Translations under genes and position numbers: made by a program | Origin: Candidatus Endomicrobiellum agilis | GTDB taxonomy: Bacteria > Elusimicrobiota > Endomicrobiia > Endomicrobiales > Endomicrobiaceae | DNA length: 64,000 nt | Direction of reading: 5' to 3' | NCBI GenBank assembly: GCA_020328155.1 | Contig: JAIXMX010000001.1 | Location: 124,001 to 188,000 of the forward strand | In this document: positions 19,159 through 28,847 of the stretch, piece by piece | How positions within the stretch are numbered: the first letter of the stretch is position 1 | How the letters are laid out: every line of letters begins with the position of its first letter | Notes under the pieces: model-generated | Told to the model about the DNA's origin: nothing | Seen by the model: the letters and a program-made list of their open reading frames with translations, nothing else | Database searches by the model: none

Positions 19159-21594
19159 TTACTTATCCCAAGCGTACTTTGTTTTTCCGCAACCGCAGCT
19201 GATTTGCTTCGCTTTCTTATCATAATTTTTTATTGATATTTGTGGTTTTTTGCAATTAGAGTCTTGGCAATTAAATATTTTTTCAAATTCTTGTACGTCT
19301 GTCCAAAGGGCTTTTAAATCGCCAAGTTTGGGATTGGATGGATTGTCATGAGAGAACTGATTCCCTAATGTAGATGATGAGGCAACTTGATTTATTGTTG
19401 GGATTTTGGATTTTAAATCTTCAGAGGCGTGTTTCTTGATTTTTGATATTAATTCGCTAATCAATTCATTAGACATTCTTTTTTCATTAGTGTCATTGAA
19501 TTCAAAACTAACTTTTACTTCTAAGTTGGAACATATGTTCTTTAATATGTGTTCTAAATGTTGTCTTATTAGATTACCCGCTGTTTCTGAAGATCCTTTT
19601 GCAAGTTCTTTTTCAATACGTTCTTTTAAAGTAAGTGTTTCGTCAACATATGCTCCTTGATGTTTATCCCATTTTATTTCATTAATCAGCCAATTGTTTC
19701 CTCTTGCTTTTTGACTAATATAATTGAACCACTCAGATTCATGCGTAAGTAAAATTATTTGATAGTCAGAGAATTTATTAAATAATAAATCTGCAAATTT
19801 GTTTCTGTGATTTGTATCAAAACTTGAAATCACATCGTCTAAAACAAAAAATTTATTGTTCTTATTAAAAGCTTTCACAGAAGCTAAGAAAAATGATATT
19901 CCAAAGCAATTTAAATGCGATTCGCTAAAATATTTTTGCGGAGACGATTCCCACTGGCCATTATATTTGTATTTGATAGTGATGCCTTTTAAATTGTCGC
20001 CGTCAGGATTTTCAATAGTAGTAATTTGTATTTCTTGAAATAGGTCTTCGGGATTCATATATTGATAAAAATCATTTATACTATCAGAAAAAATAGATAT
20101 AAAATTTTGTAATCCTTCTTTTTGTTTTTTTATGAACTCATTGTAAATTAGTTCCAATGATTTTTTTTGTTGCTCTAAATTGTTTTTATCTTTTTCGAAT
20201 TGTTTAATTTTTAAAAATGCATCTTTAGCGGCTGATATATTGGCGAAAATCTCCGTAGTATTGTCATTTTTAATAGATATTTTAATTGCTTCTATTTCTT
20301 GAGCGATTGTGTTTTGTATTTTAAAATCTTCATCTTTTAGAATTAAAGTATCATCATTTGGCAGTTTATTTCCTGACTTAACTTCTTCCTTTGCCGCTTT
20401 TTGGTAATTGGAAAATTTAAGTTTTAATTCTTCTATTGCTTGCTTAACATTGTTATGCGAAGGTTCATTAATTAAAGGATTTCCCAATATTACTGCTTCA
20501 ATTCTTTTTAATCGTTCACTTGAGATATCTAAAACCAATTTTTTTGTATTATCATATTTTTCATTTATTTTTAAATAGTCTTCAATTTCTTCAAGACGTT
20601 TTTGAATATCAGTTTTTAATTCATCAAGATTTTTAGTTTGTAAACATAAAGGACAACTGTTTTCTTTGTGATATTTTTTATTTAAAACGACTTCTCCTGA
20701 TTTTAAAAGTTCATATAGGGAAGCTTGTATTATGCTTTTAATATCTTTTGCAGCTTTATTAAACTCGTTAAAATATTTTTGATATTCGTTTGTAAAAAGG
20801 GGTATTTCACTTTTAAGAGTAGAAAGCATTTTGTTGATATCTTCTAAAGATTTTAATTCTGTTGACTGCTTTGTGTTAGATGATTTTTTTATATGATTTA
20901 ATACCGAATCAATATCTTTAAAAGAACTAACAGTTATGCCGGTTTTTAGGGGGAGTATAATTTCATTTATTGTTTTAAATAGGTCTTTTTCTTGACTTAC
21001 AGCTGCCCCTATTTTAGAAATTAATGTTTTTTCTTGGGTTGCTCTTTGAGCTTCAAAGTTCTGATTTTTTATTTCATTTTTTATTGAATTGAATGTTTTT
21101 TTTAGGATATCTTTAATTTTTGTTACATCAGAGTAACCTATGATATCAGATAGATATCTCAGTTTATCGCTTTTAGTCTGATCTATAAAATCTCGTAGCG
21201 ACTGATATCTGAGTAACAAGTTCTCATTTTTTGAATCATCTAGATATTTACTAAAAGAGCTGTCTGATGAATTTGGTAGTTCATGAACCAACTTTTCCCT
21301 TTTGAAATATAGACTTTTTGATATATTAAACTTTTTATTAAATGATATAGAAATTTTAGATACATCTGGTTTTGATATATATGAATTACGCAAGGCATCT
21401 TTTAAAACAATTTCTTCATTTGATAAATGAGAAATTTTATCAGTATAAAGCCATTCTATAGAATCTGAAATACTACTTTTTCCTGTACCGTTGTCGCCGT
21501 ATAGTAAGACAGATTTTTCATTTAATGGTAAATTTATAGTATTTTTTATACCTCTTATTCCAGAAATATTTATATCTTTGATTTTAATTGTCAT
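19159..21594 (-). CDS. SMC/Rad50/RecN-like AAA (ABC-type) ATPase with CxxC hook and C-terminal zinc-ribbon-like cysteines
   Basis: Walker A 'LLYGDNGTGKSSISDSIEWL', hook 'NSCPLCLQTKNL', signature-like 'YFSESHLNCFGISFFLASV', Walker B 'FFVLDDVISSFD', 'ILLTHESEW'; C-term 'LIRQHLEHILKNIC' and 'CQDSNC...CGCGK'. Confidence 0.9.
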   Translation of the reverse strand: MTIKIKDINISGIRGIKNTINLPLNEKSVLLYGDNGTGKSSISDSIEWLYTDKISHLSNEEIVLKDALRNSYISKPDVSKISISFNKKFNISKSLYFKREKLVHELPNSSDSSFSKYLDDSKNENLLLRYQSLRDFIDQTKSDKLRYLSDIIGYSDVTKIKDILKKTFNSIKNEIKNQNFEAQRATQEKTLISKIGAAVSQEKDLFKTINEIILPLKTGITVSSFKDIDSVLNHIKKSSNTKQSTELKSLEDINKMLSTLKSEIPLFTNEYQKYFNEFNKAAKDIKSIIQASLYELLKSGEVVLNKKYHKENSCPLCLQTKNLDELKTDIQKRLEEIEDYLKINEKYDNTKKLVLDISSERLKRIEAVILGNPLINEPSHNNVKQAIEELKLKFSNYQKAAKEEVKSGNKLPNDDTLILKDEDFKIQNTIAQEIEAIKISIKNDNTTEIFANISAAKDAFLKIKQFEKDKNNLEQQKKSLELIYNEFIKKQKEGLQNFISIFSDSINDFYQYMNPEDLFQEIQITTIENPDGDNLKGITIKYKYNGQWESSPQKYFSESHLNCFGISFFLASVKAFNKNNKFFVLDDVISSFDTNHRNKFADLLFNKFSDYQIILLTHESEWFNYISQKARGNNWLINEIKWDKHQGAYVDETLTLKERIEKELAKGSSETAGNLIRQHLEHILKNICSNLEVKVSFEFNDTNEKRMSNELISELISKIKKHASEDLKSKIPTINQVASSSTLGNQFSHDNPSNPKLGDLKALWTDVQEFEKIFNCQDSNCKKPQISIKNYDKKAKQISCGCGKTKYAWDK

Positions 21595-21775
21595 TTTCCT
21601 GTCTTATCTCATCTATTTTATTGATTATGTTTTTTTCAGTAAATTTTCCGGTTTTATATAATTCCGATAAGATGTTTGCAATCTTATCGTCTACTCCTTC
21701 AATTGAAGAAATACTTTGAAAGAATTCATTTAAAATTTCTTCCCCGGATTTTACATTATTTTCTTTTGTTCTCAT
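21584..21775 (-). CDS. Small 63-aa protein of unknown function in the ATPase operon
   Basis: Overlaps the genes on both sides (11 bp with the ATPase, 4 bp with the GIY-YIG-like gene); 'GEEILNEFFQSISSIEGVDDKIANILSELYKTGKFTEKNIINKIDEIRQ'. Confidence 0.65.
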   Translation of the reverse strand: MRTKENNVKSGEEILNEFFQSISSIEGVDDKIANILSELYKTGKFTEKNIINKIDEIRQENDN

Positions 21776-22233
21776 TTAAAATAACTCCAATTAATTTTAA
21801 AGTTTATTAAAATAGTATTATTAAGTACTTTTAATCCAGTTTTGTTATTGCAGATGGGATAGACGCCAAAATTTTCAACAAAGTTTAAAATAAAGTAGCT
21901 TTCTAAGTCTTCGACTCGGAATTCCCAAATATTTTTCAATATCTCAAAATTTATATATGTAAACCATAACGGTTTTATTTTTCTATAATTAACTAGTCCT
22001 ATGTTTTTTGATTTTCCTTCAAAATGTCCAATAAGTCTGCTTCCTATGCCATTTGTTTTTTTTTCGCTCATTCCAATGTAAAGTAATTTTGATTTGTCAA
22101 AAGGATATTGAATTTGATTATTTGGACTAAAAATAAAATACAATCCTATTATGCCATTTAAAGGTTTAATATTATCTGCTTCAAATGGCATAGGATTATC
22201 AAAGTATATATTGACTATATTCTTAATCTTCAC
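21772..22233 (-). CDS. GIY-YIG nuclease-like protein
   Basis: GTG start; 'GLYFIF' (GIY), 'KLLYIGMS' (YIG), 'GSRLIGHFEG' (Arg), 'VEDLESYFI' (Glu), 'PICNNKTG' (Asn) in GIY-YIG order and spacing. Confidence 0.7.
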   Translation of the reverse strand: MKIKNIVNIYFDNPMPFEADNIKPLNGIIGLYFIFSPNNQIQYPFDKSKLLYIGMSEKKTNGIGSRLIGHFEGKSKNIGLVNYRKIKPLWFTYINFEILKNIWEFRVEDLESYFILNFVENFGVYPICNNKTGLKVLNNTILINFKINWSYFK

Positions 22234-22475
22234 TATTCCTCATCTATAATTTTCTCATATGAGTTTTTAATGTTTTTATTGATATAAGTGTTTAGACCTC
22301 TACCTTTTTCTTTGGCTAATTTTTTCATTTCTTCTATATTATCTTTTCCGCTGCTATTATAAGTATAAAGATAAATCTTCTTGGGTGTTTTTTTGAATTT
22401 AACTTTAATATAATCGTCTCCAATTTCAAATTCAGAAACTCCAGAATTTCCACTTAAATCAGAATATTTTTCCAT
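22233..22475 (-). CDS. Small KTSC-like domain protein, first gene of the operon
   Basis: 'SGVSEFEIGDDYIKVKFKKTPKKIYLYTYNSSGKDNIEEMKKLAKEKGRGLNTYINKNIK' resembles the KTSC fold signature; stop TAG overlaps the next GTG by 1 bp. Confidence 0.6.
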   Translation of the reverse strand: MEKYSDLSGNSGVSEFEIGDDYIKVKFKKTPKKIYLYTYNSSGKDNIEEMKKLAKEKGRGLNTYINKNIKNSYEKIIDEE

Positions 22476-22629
22476 AATTTTTTTGTTGTACAGCTTAATG
22501 TACTATATAAACAAACTCCTTTTGCGTAAGATTAGTAGGTACTTTATAAATCTCATAAATTAAAATAATCTTTCTTTTGTTTTCTGTTATTTTTCCCTGT
22601 GAAGCTTCTTCTCAATCTGTTTGGCTTTT

Positions 22630-22818
22630 AAATCGACTTATAGTTGGCAACATGACGTCTTCTTTTGGCGTCAAGATATGTCTTTTGAGCCTCATTTTCT
22701 TTGACTTTATATTTCCTCAAAAGACTCAGTTCTGTCACCTGTGTCCTTGATACAGCTATGAACATCTAAATGACACACACAATACGACTAAACCCAACAC
22801 AAGTAAAAGGTTTCTCAT
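22630..22818 (-). pseudogene. Decayed small lipoprotein-like gene
   Basis: Start reads MRNLLLVLGLVVLCVSFRCS* after GGGGAAAACAA; the other frame continues 'AVSRTQVTELSLLRKYKVKENEAQKTYLDAKRRR', consistent with a frameshift. Confidence 0.35.
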
Positions 22819-23668
22819 TTGTTTTCCCCTTACGAGCCTAGATTACGCAAATCTCCGAATAATGCCGCACTGAATGTTTGTCATTTTGCCTACATCCGCT
22901 TTCCTATTTTATATGTCTATGTTTCTCCTTAGGGAAGATGCAAGAGGTCTTACCTTCCTCTCTTTACTTAAATGTCACTGTTGAATTATATCATAAAACT
23001 TTGAGATTGTTAAAATAATTTCTATTATAATAAATGATAGCAATATAAATATTAATTTCGAATTTATATACTTTTCATTCTTTAATTATAACTGCAATTG
23101 TTTTTAGTCTTTCTGAAAAGACCTGCTCTGTCGATTTATATTTGTTTTGTAGGAAAACTGTCTTTCCTAAATTACACATCTATTTCGTAAAACTCAATAT
23201 CTATTAGCTTAACCATAAGTTTTTTTGTCAGCACAGGATAATTAAACAGGAGTTTGTAGCGGTGTTGCCAGCCTTGCTTTTCTCCCCCGTCTCTTAAAAT
23301 AAAAAATTGTCAGAAAACGAGTCTCTATTCTTGAAGAATGGATAGTCTAAAATGAGAGGTATGTTATTGGACGGACATATAACGGCAGGTTATAAATTAT
23401 ATATACAATCAGTATTTAATGGTTGCCATTTCGAATCTAATTTAGAGGCGTTAATATCCGTAATGGTAAATATTTATGATATTAAAACTTCTATTATAAT
23501 GTGTTATAGTAAAAATATTTTTTTGTTTCTGCGGTAAGATAATGGGCAATATTAAAATGACATCGTAGAAAAGGGAGTAATGGTTTAGCAAGAATTTGTT
23601 TTCTTAGACAATCAAATGAGTATTTGCTAGAATTACAGTATAAAAAATGAATCAGGGATATTTGTTTT

Positions 23669-25291
23669 ATGTCATATCTTGTTTTCGCCAGAAAATTCAG
23701 ACCGCAAAATTTTGATGAAGTTATCGGACAGGAACATATTTCGCAGACTCTTAAAAATGCGATTTGCGAGAAACGCGTTGCCCATGCCTATTTATTTAGC
23801 GGACCCAGAGGCTGTGGTAAGACCACTATGGCAAGGATTCTTGCTAAAGCTTTGAATTGTAAAAATGGTCCGACAATTGAACCCTGCGGAGTATGTGAAA
23901 ACTGTTTAGAGATTTCAAAAAGTTCGAGCATTGACGTTTTAGAAATTGACGGAGCGTCAAACAACGGCATAGATGAAATCAGGGCTTTAAGGGAAAACGT
24001 AAAGTTCTCAAGTGCCAATTCAAAGTATAAAATTTATATTATAGACGAAGCGCACCAGATAACCTCACAGGCGTTTAACGCATTGCTTAAGACGCTCGAA
24101 GAGCCGCCGCCTCATGTTGTTTTTATTATGGCTACAACTGAACAACATAAAATTCCCGCCACTATTCTTTCAAGATGTCAGAGATACAGGTTTAAGCTTA
24201 TATCAAGCGCTGAAATGATTTGCGCAATAAAGGATATAGGACAAAAAGAAGGTTTTGAGATAGACGACGAAGCTTTAAGCATACTGACTTCGGCGTCTGG
24301 CGGCTCTATGAGAGATGCCTTAAGTCTTTTAGATCAAGCTGTGTCTTCAAACGCAGGCAAAATAACCGGCAATTATATAAGAGAGCTATTCGGACTTCTC
24401 CCGAAAGATATTATAGTTTCGATTACTGACAGTATTGCAAAAGGCGATATACAAGCAATTCTAAAAACTGTCAAAGAGATTTTCGAGCAAGGATACAATA
24501 TTTTACAGTTTGCAAGAGATTTAAGAGATCATCTTAGAAATGTTATGATTTATTCTATAAATCCCGCAGTCGCAGAAATTTCTTCTGAAGATAAAAAACT
24601 TTTTGATATTCAAAAGACTTCGTTTACCGTATCCCGCCACTTGCGTATGAACAACCTTTTATCAAAAGCTCTTGAAGAAATGCGCTGGCATGATCATCCT
24701 AGAATTATTCTTGAGATGTATCTTCTTAAAATGTCGGAACCGTATTATGATGTCGGCGAACTTATAAACATAATTTCTGATCTGGAGAAAAACGTTAAGG
24801 TTAGCGGCGGCTCGTCGCTGCCTTTTGAGAAGCAGTCTGCGGTTCAAAGCGAATCTTGTGTTACAGATGAGGTTTCTGCTTCCGTAGATTTGGCAATTGT
24901 GTGGAATGAGATTGTTTCTGAAATAATAAAAAAGCATCCGCTTACAGCTGTGGCGTTGAAAAGAGCATCGATTGAGGTGAAAGATGTTTCGTCAATACAG
25001 TTGACGGTTTCAGGGCAATTTGATTATGATAGTATTTTAGAGTTTCAGGAACAGATTTCAGAACTTTTTCAAAGAAAGACAGGTTTAAACGTAACAATGG
25101 GAATTGTTATTGAAGAGGTCGCGTCTAAAAATGAAATAGCGGAGGAAGATATAGTCATTAAAAAAGAAAATTCCCCGCAATCTTTTGAATATGGCGTTGA
25201 AGAAAATTGTAAAGAAAACGCAGAAACTGCTGTGCCCAAACATATAGAAGAAATAGCCAAAAAGTTTGGTTCTATTGCTAAAAAGATTTGA
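23669..25291 (+). CDS. dnaX: DNA polymerase III subunit gamma/tau
   Basis: 'RKFRPQNFDEVIGQEHISQTLKNAI', 'HAYLFSGPRGCGKTTMARILAKALNC', 'IYIIDEAHQITSQAFNALLKTLEEPP'. Confidence 0.96.
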   Translation: MSYLVFARKFRPQNFDEVIGQEHISQTLKNAICEKRVAHAYLFSGPRGCGKTTMARILAKALNCKNGPTIEPCGVCENCLEISKSSSIDVLEIDGASNNGIDEIRALRENVKFSSANSKYKIYIIDEAHQITSQAFNALLKTLEEPPPHVVFIMATTEQHKIPATILSRCQRYRFKLISSAEMICAIKDIGQKEGFEIDDEALSILTSASGGSMRDALSLLDQAVSSNAGKITGNYIRELFGLLPKDIIVSITDSIAKGDIQAILKTVKEIFEQGYNILQFARDLRDHLRNVMIYSINPAVAEISSEDKKLFDIQKTSFTVSRHLRMNNLLSKALEEMRWHDHPRIILEMYLLKMSEPYYDVGELINIISDLEKNVKVSGGSSLPFEKQSAVQSESCVTDEVSASVDLAIVWNEIVSEIIKKHPLTAVALKRASIEVKDVSSIQLTVSGQFDYDSILEFQEQISELFQRKTGLNVTMGIVIEEVASKNEIAEEDIVIKKENSPQSFEYGVEENCKENAETAVPKHIEEIAKKFGSIAKKI

Positions 25292-25918
25292 TATACCTCA
25301 GGATTTTCTAGAATGGAAAGAAATAATTTATAAATGGTATTTTGTTTTATAGAATAGATATTTTTGTTATGAGTAAAATTGACTGAGGATAATTATCTAA
25401 ATCCGGGAATAATCCATATATTATTATAGTAGGTTACGATATTAATTTGTAAATAGTGTTTCCAGCGGCATCGTATCAGTGTAACGTCTTTTGTAAGTGG
25501 GATAAAACAAAAAATTGATGTGGTTCGCAAAAATGAAAGAAAACAGCTGATTATAGATGATGAAGTATCGTATGTGGTTCAAAAGTACAGTTTTACGCGA
25601 AAGGGAAAATACTTTTTGTAAGCTGTCAGATATTTGGAGATACTGCACAGTATAAAAATCAAAATAAAACAGGGTATTGTAGCATATATAAGCTAGCTTG
25701 AGGATTATTGCAAAAGTATTTAAACCTGCTGACAGCAAAGATATGAAGTCCGGGTTTGTTATAGGTAAGCAGTCTGTCTTTTCTACATTTTTGTGAAAAT
25801 ATGGAGAGATAGATATTTAAAGATTTCAACATATATTTCTAAAGAAAAAAAATCAAGCAGATATCAAAAGAAGGTATTTTTTTTGAGCTGTTAAAGGGAT
25901 ATTGGGGATTTAAACAAT

Positions 25919-26515
25919 ATGAACAGACCGCAGCCTGTAGAGAGAATGGTCGAAATAGTAAAAAAGCTACCCGGTGTAGGTCCTAAAATGGCGGAACGGT
26001 TGAGCTATCATATGTTGAAAATGCCTCAAGAAGAAGTTGACAGATTTATATATTGTATACAAAATGCAAGACAGACTATGAAGTGCTGCAGTATCTGTTG
26101 TAATTTAAGTGAACACGATCCCTGCCTTATATGTTCTGATACCACAAGAGAACAAAGCATTATATGTGTTGTGGAAACTCCGCAGGATTTGATAGCCGTA
26201 AGCAAAGTTAAAGATTATAAAGGGCTTTATTTTGTGCTTGGCGGTGCTTTGTCGCCCCTTGACGCGGTTGGTCCTGATGACATAAGAATTGATAAGTTGA
26301 TAGAGAGATTAAAAAGTGATAATATTAGCGAGGTAATAATAGCTACGGATACAGACTCTAAAGGTGAAATAACTGCCGTTTACCTTGCAGATATTATTAA
26401 AACATTAGACATTAAGGTTACAAGATTAGGTTATGGTTTACCTGTCGGCGGCGATATCGAGTATGCCGATGAGGTAACTATTTCGCGCGCTATTGCGGGA
26501 CGAAAAGAAATGTAA
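25919..26515 (+). CDS. recR: Recombination protein RecR
   Basis: 'KKLPGVGPKMAERLSYHML', 'CSICCNLSEHDPCLIC', 'LGYGLPVGGDIEYADEVTISRAIAGRK'. Confidence 0.96.
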   Translation: MNRPQPVERMVEIVKKLPGVGPKMAERLSYHMLKMPQEEVDRFIYCIQNARQTMKCCSICCNLSEHDPCLICSDTTREQSIICVVETPQDLIAVSKVKDYKGLYFVLGGALSPLDAVGPDDIRIDKLIERLKSDNISEVIIATDTDSKGEITAVYLADIIKTLDIKVTRLGYGLPVGGDIEYADEVTISRAIAGRKEM

Positions 26516-26600
26516 GATGACAGAGTAAGAATAGAGTTAATGTCAAAGAAAAGAAGTTTTTTATCTTCACTCTTTAATTCTATATATGCAAAGGAGCAGA

Positions 26601-27182
26601 ATGATGTTAGCAAAAATGATTGAAGTTCGTTGGCATGGACGCGGTGGTCAAGGTGCAAAAACGGCTGCGCTTTTATTTGCCGAAGCTGTTTTGGCAACAG
26701 GCAAATACATTCAAGCGTTTCCTGAATACGGCCCTGAAAGAATGGGCGCTCCAGTTCAGTCTTTTAACAGAGTAAGTGAAGATCCTATTACAATCCATTC
26801 GGGTATTACAAATCCGAATTATGTGGTTATTTTAGATCCGTCTCTTATGGAATCAGTTTCGGTAACAGAAGGTGTCGGCCAAAATGGAAAAGTTATAGTA
26901 AATACTTCTTTCAGCGCCTCAGAAATTGCACAAAAACTCGGTATTGACGCGGGGCAAGTGTACGTGGTGAACGCAAGCCAGATTGCTGTGGAAACAATGG
27001 GAAAAGATATACCGAATACACCAATGCTTGGCGCTTTGGTGAAAGTTATAGGAAGTTTAGATATTGATAGCGTTTTAGAGGATACAAAAATTAAACTTAC
27101 GGCAAAATTTAGACATAAACCTGAAGTTATTGAGGGGAACCTTGCGTCAATAAAACGCGCTTTTGACGAAGTGAAAAATTGA
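26601..27182 (+). CDS. porC: 2-oxoacid:ferredoxin oxidoreductase (pyruvate synthase-type) gamma subunit
   Basis: 'MIEVRWHGRGGQGAKTAALLFAEA...YIQAFPEYGPERMGAPVQSFNRVS'; start moved to the ATG after AAGGAGCAG. Confidence 0.92.
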   Translation: MMLAKMIEVRWHGRGGQGAKTAALLFAEAVLATGKYIQAFPEYGPERMGAPVQSFNRVSEDPITIHSGITNPNYVVILDPSLMESVSVTEGVGQNGKVIVNTSFSASEIAQKLGIDAGQVYVVNASQIAVETMGKDIPNTPMLGALVKVIGSLDIDSVLEDTKIKLTAKFRHKPEVIEGNLASIKRAFDEVKN

Positions 27183-27263
27183 TAGGTTTTTACCTCGCAA
27201 GACGCAGGGAGAGAAGTATATCTTTGCGTTTAATTTCGTTCTGATGTTTAGATGTTTAAATGA

Positions 27264-27280
27264 AGAGGTTTTTTGCCTCT
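27264..27280 (+). promoter_or_regulatory. Small hairpin abutting the porD ribosome-binding site
   Basis: AGAGG-TTTTTTG-CCTCT immediately followed by CGGAGG and GTG start. Confidence 0.35.
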
Positions 27281-27292
27281 CGGAGGAATAAA

Positions 27293-27607
27293 GTGAAAAA
27301 AGAAGAAAATGAGAAATTAACAGCCGCTGAACTCCCCATAGGTGATATAGTCGAAGCCGGGACAGCAGTTGAATTTAATACGGGGAATTGGCGTTCTGAA
27401 AGACCTGTGTGGAATAAAGAAAAATGTATTCATTGTTTGACATGCTGGATTTCGTGCCCTGATGCTTCTATAAAAATTGCTCCAGACGAAAAGAGAATAA
27501 CGGTTGTTACAGGCATAAATTACTATCATTGCAAAGGTTGTGGAATTTGCGCAAAAGAATGTCCGCCTAAAATTAAAGCAATTACAATGGAACAGGAAAG
27601 AAAATAA
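27293..27607 (+). CDS. porD: 2-oxoacid:ferredoxin oxidoreductase delta (ferredoxin) subunit
   Basis: 'CIHCLTCWISCPDASI', 'CKGCGICAKECPPKAI'-like; GTG start after CGGAGG. Confidence 0.9.
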   Translation: MKKEENEKLTAAELPIGDIVEAGTAVEFNTGNWRSERPVWNKEKCIHCLTCWISCPDASIKIAPDEKRITVVTGINYYHCKGCGICAKECPPKIKAITMEQERK

Positions 27608-27641
27608 TTATTGAGAGGCTTTGCCTCAAGGGGTTAATGAA

Positions 27642-28847
27642 ATGATAAAGACAGTGTGCTCAAAAGGTAAACTTGTTGCCAAAACCGGCAACGAAGTTAT
27701 GGCTGAAGCAATGCGCCAGATAGAGCCAGATGTAGTGGCGGCATATCCTATAACTCCGGCAACTGAGATAGTTCAGATATTCTCACAGTTTGTTGCAGAC
27801 GGTGTTGTAAAGAGCGAGTATGTTGCAGTAGAAAGCGAACACTCCGCTATGTCGGCGACAATAGCAGCGTCGGCAGCCGGCGCAAGAGCGATGACAGGCA
27901 CTTCTTCACAGGGATTATGTCTTATGTGGGAGATGCTTTATATAGCTTCGGGATTGAGACTTCCCATAGTTATGGCGGAAGTCAACAGAGCGATTTCCGC
28001 TCCAATTAATATTCACGGCGATCATTCGGATACAATGGGTGCAAGGGATGCAGGGTGGATTCAGATATATTCGGAAAACTCACAAGAAGCTTACGACAAT
28101 ATGATACAGGCTGTTAAAATAGCTGAAAAAGCGAAACTCCCTACGCTTGTGACGACAGACGGGTTTATTATTTCTCATTGTATGGAGGTTGTGGAAACTT
28201 ATCCTGATGCGGATGTAAAAGCTTTTATCGGCAAATACGAGCCTGAAAGATACCTTTTAGATGTGAAAAAGCCTTATACGTTAGGTTCAATTGATTTGCA
28301 GGATTATTATTTTGAACACAGATACCAACTAGCACAGGCTGTAAGGGATGCGAAAGATATAGTTTTAGATGTGTCGGAAGATTTCAAAAAAACTTTTGGA
28401 CGCAAATATGATTTATGCGAAAAATATATGCTTGACGATGCAGAAATTGCAGTAGTAGTTATAGGTTCAACAGCCGGGACTGTAAAAGCTGTAGTAAAGG
28501 AATTGAGAGAAAGGGGCATTAAAGCGGGTTTTTTGAAGATAAGAGTTTACAGACCGTTTCCTGCAGAACAGATAGCAAAAGATTTAGAGCATGTTAAAGC
28601 GGTTGCAGTTATGGACAGAGCGGATTCATGTTCTGGAGCATTTGCTCCTGTTTATTCTGATGTTGTCGCATCTTTATACGCCGCGGGTGTTACAAAACCT
28701 AAAGTTGTAAACTACGTTTGCGGTCTTGGCGGAAGAGAAATCAATACCGGACATATTGCCGTTGTTTACGAAACGCTCGGTAAGATTGCGTCGGGCATAG
28801 AAAAGCCGTCAAATAAAGTTGAATACATAAATGTAAGAATAAGATAG
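27642..28847 (+). CDS. porA: 2-oxoacid:ferredoxin oxidoreductase alpha subunit
   Basis: 'GNEVMAEAMRQIEPDVVAAYPITPATEIVQ', 'SEHSAMSATIAASAAGARAMTGTSSQGL'. Confidence 0.93.
   Translation: MIKTVCSKGKLVAKTGNEVMAEAMRQIEPDVVAAYPITPATEIVQIFSQFVADGVVKSEYVAVESEHSAMSATIAASAAGARAMTGTSSQGLCLMWEMLYIASGLRLPIVMAEVNRAISAPINIHGDHSDTMGARDAGWIQIYSENSQEAYDNMIQAVKIAEKAKLPTLVTTDGFIISHCMEVVETYPDADVKAFIGKYEPERYLLDVKKPYTLGSIDLQDYYFEHRYQLAQAVRDAKDIVLDVSEDFKKTFGRKYDLCEKYMLDDAEIAVVVIGSTAGTVKAVVKELRERGIKAGFLKIRVYRPFPAEQIAKDLEHVKAVAVMDRADSCSGAFAPVYSDVVASLYAAGVTKPKVVNYVCGLGGREINTGHIAVVYETLGKIASGIEKPSNKVEYINVRIR

Noticed and set aside
23352-23537. 61-aa ORF upstream of dnaX
   Set aside because: No SD or domain and located in a decayed AT-rich spacer.
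25442-25738. 98-aa minus-strand ORF between dnaX and recR
   Set aside because: F/Y/L/N-rich spurious translation. A plus-strand fragment (GIKQKIDVVRKNERKQLIIDDEVSYVVQKYSFTRKGKYFL*) looks more protein-like but I could not identify it.
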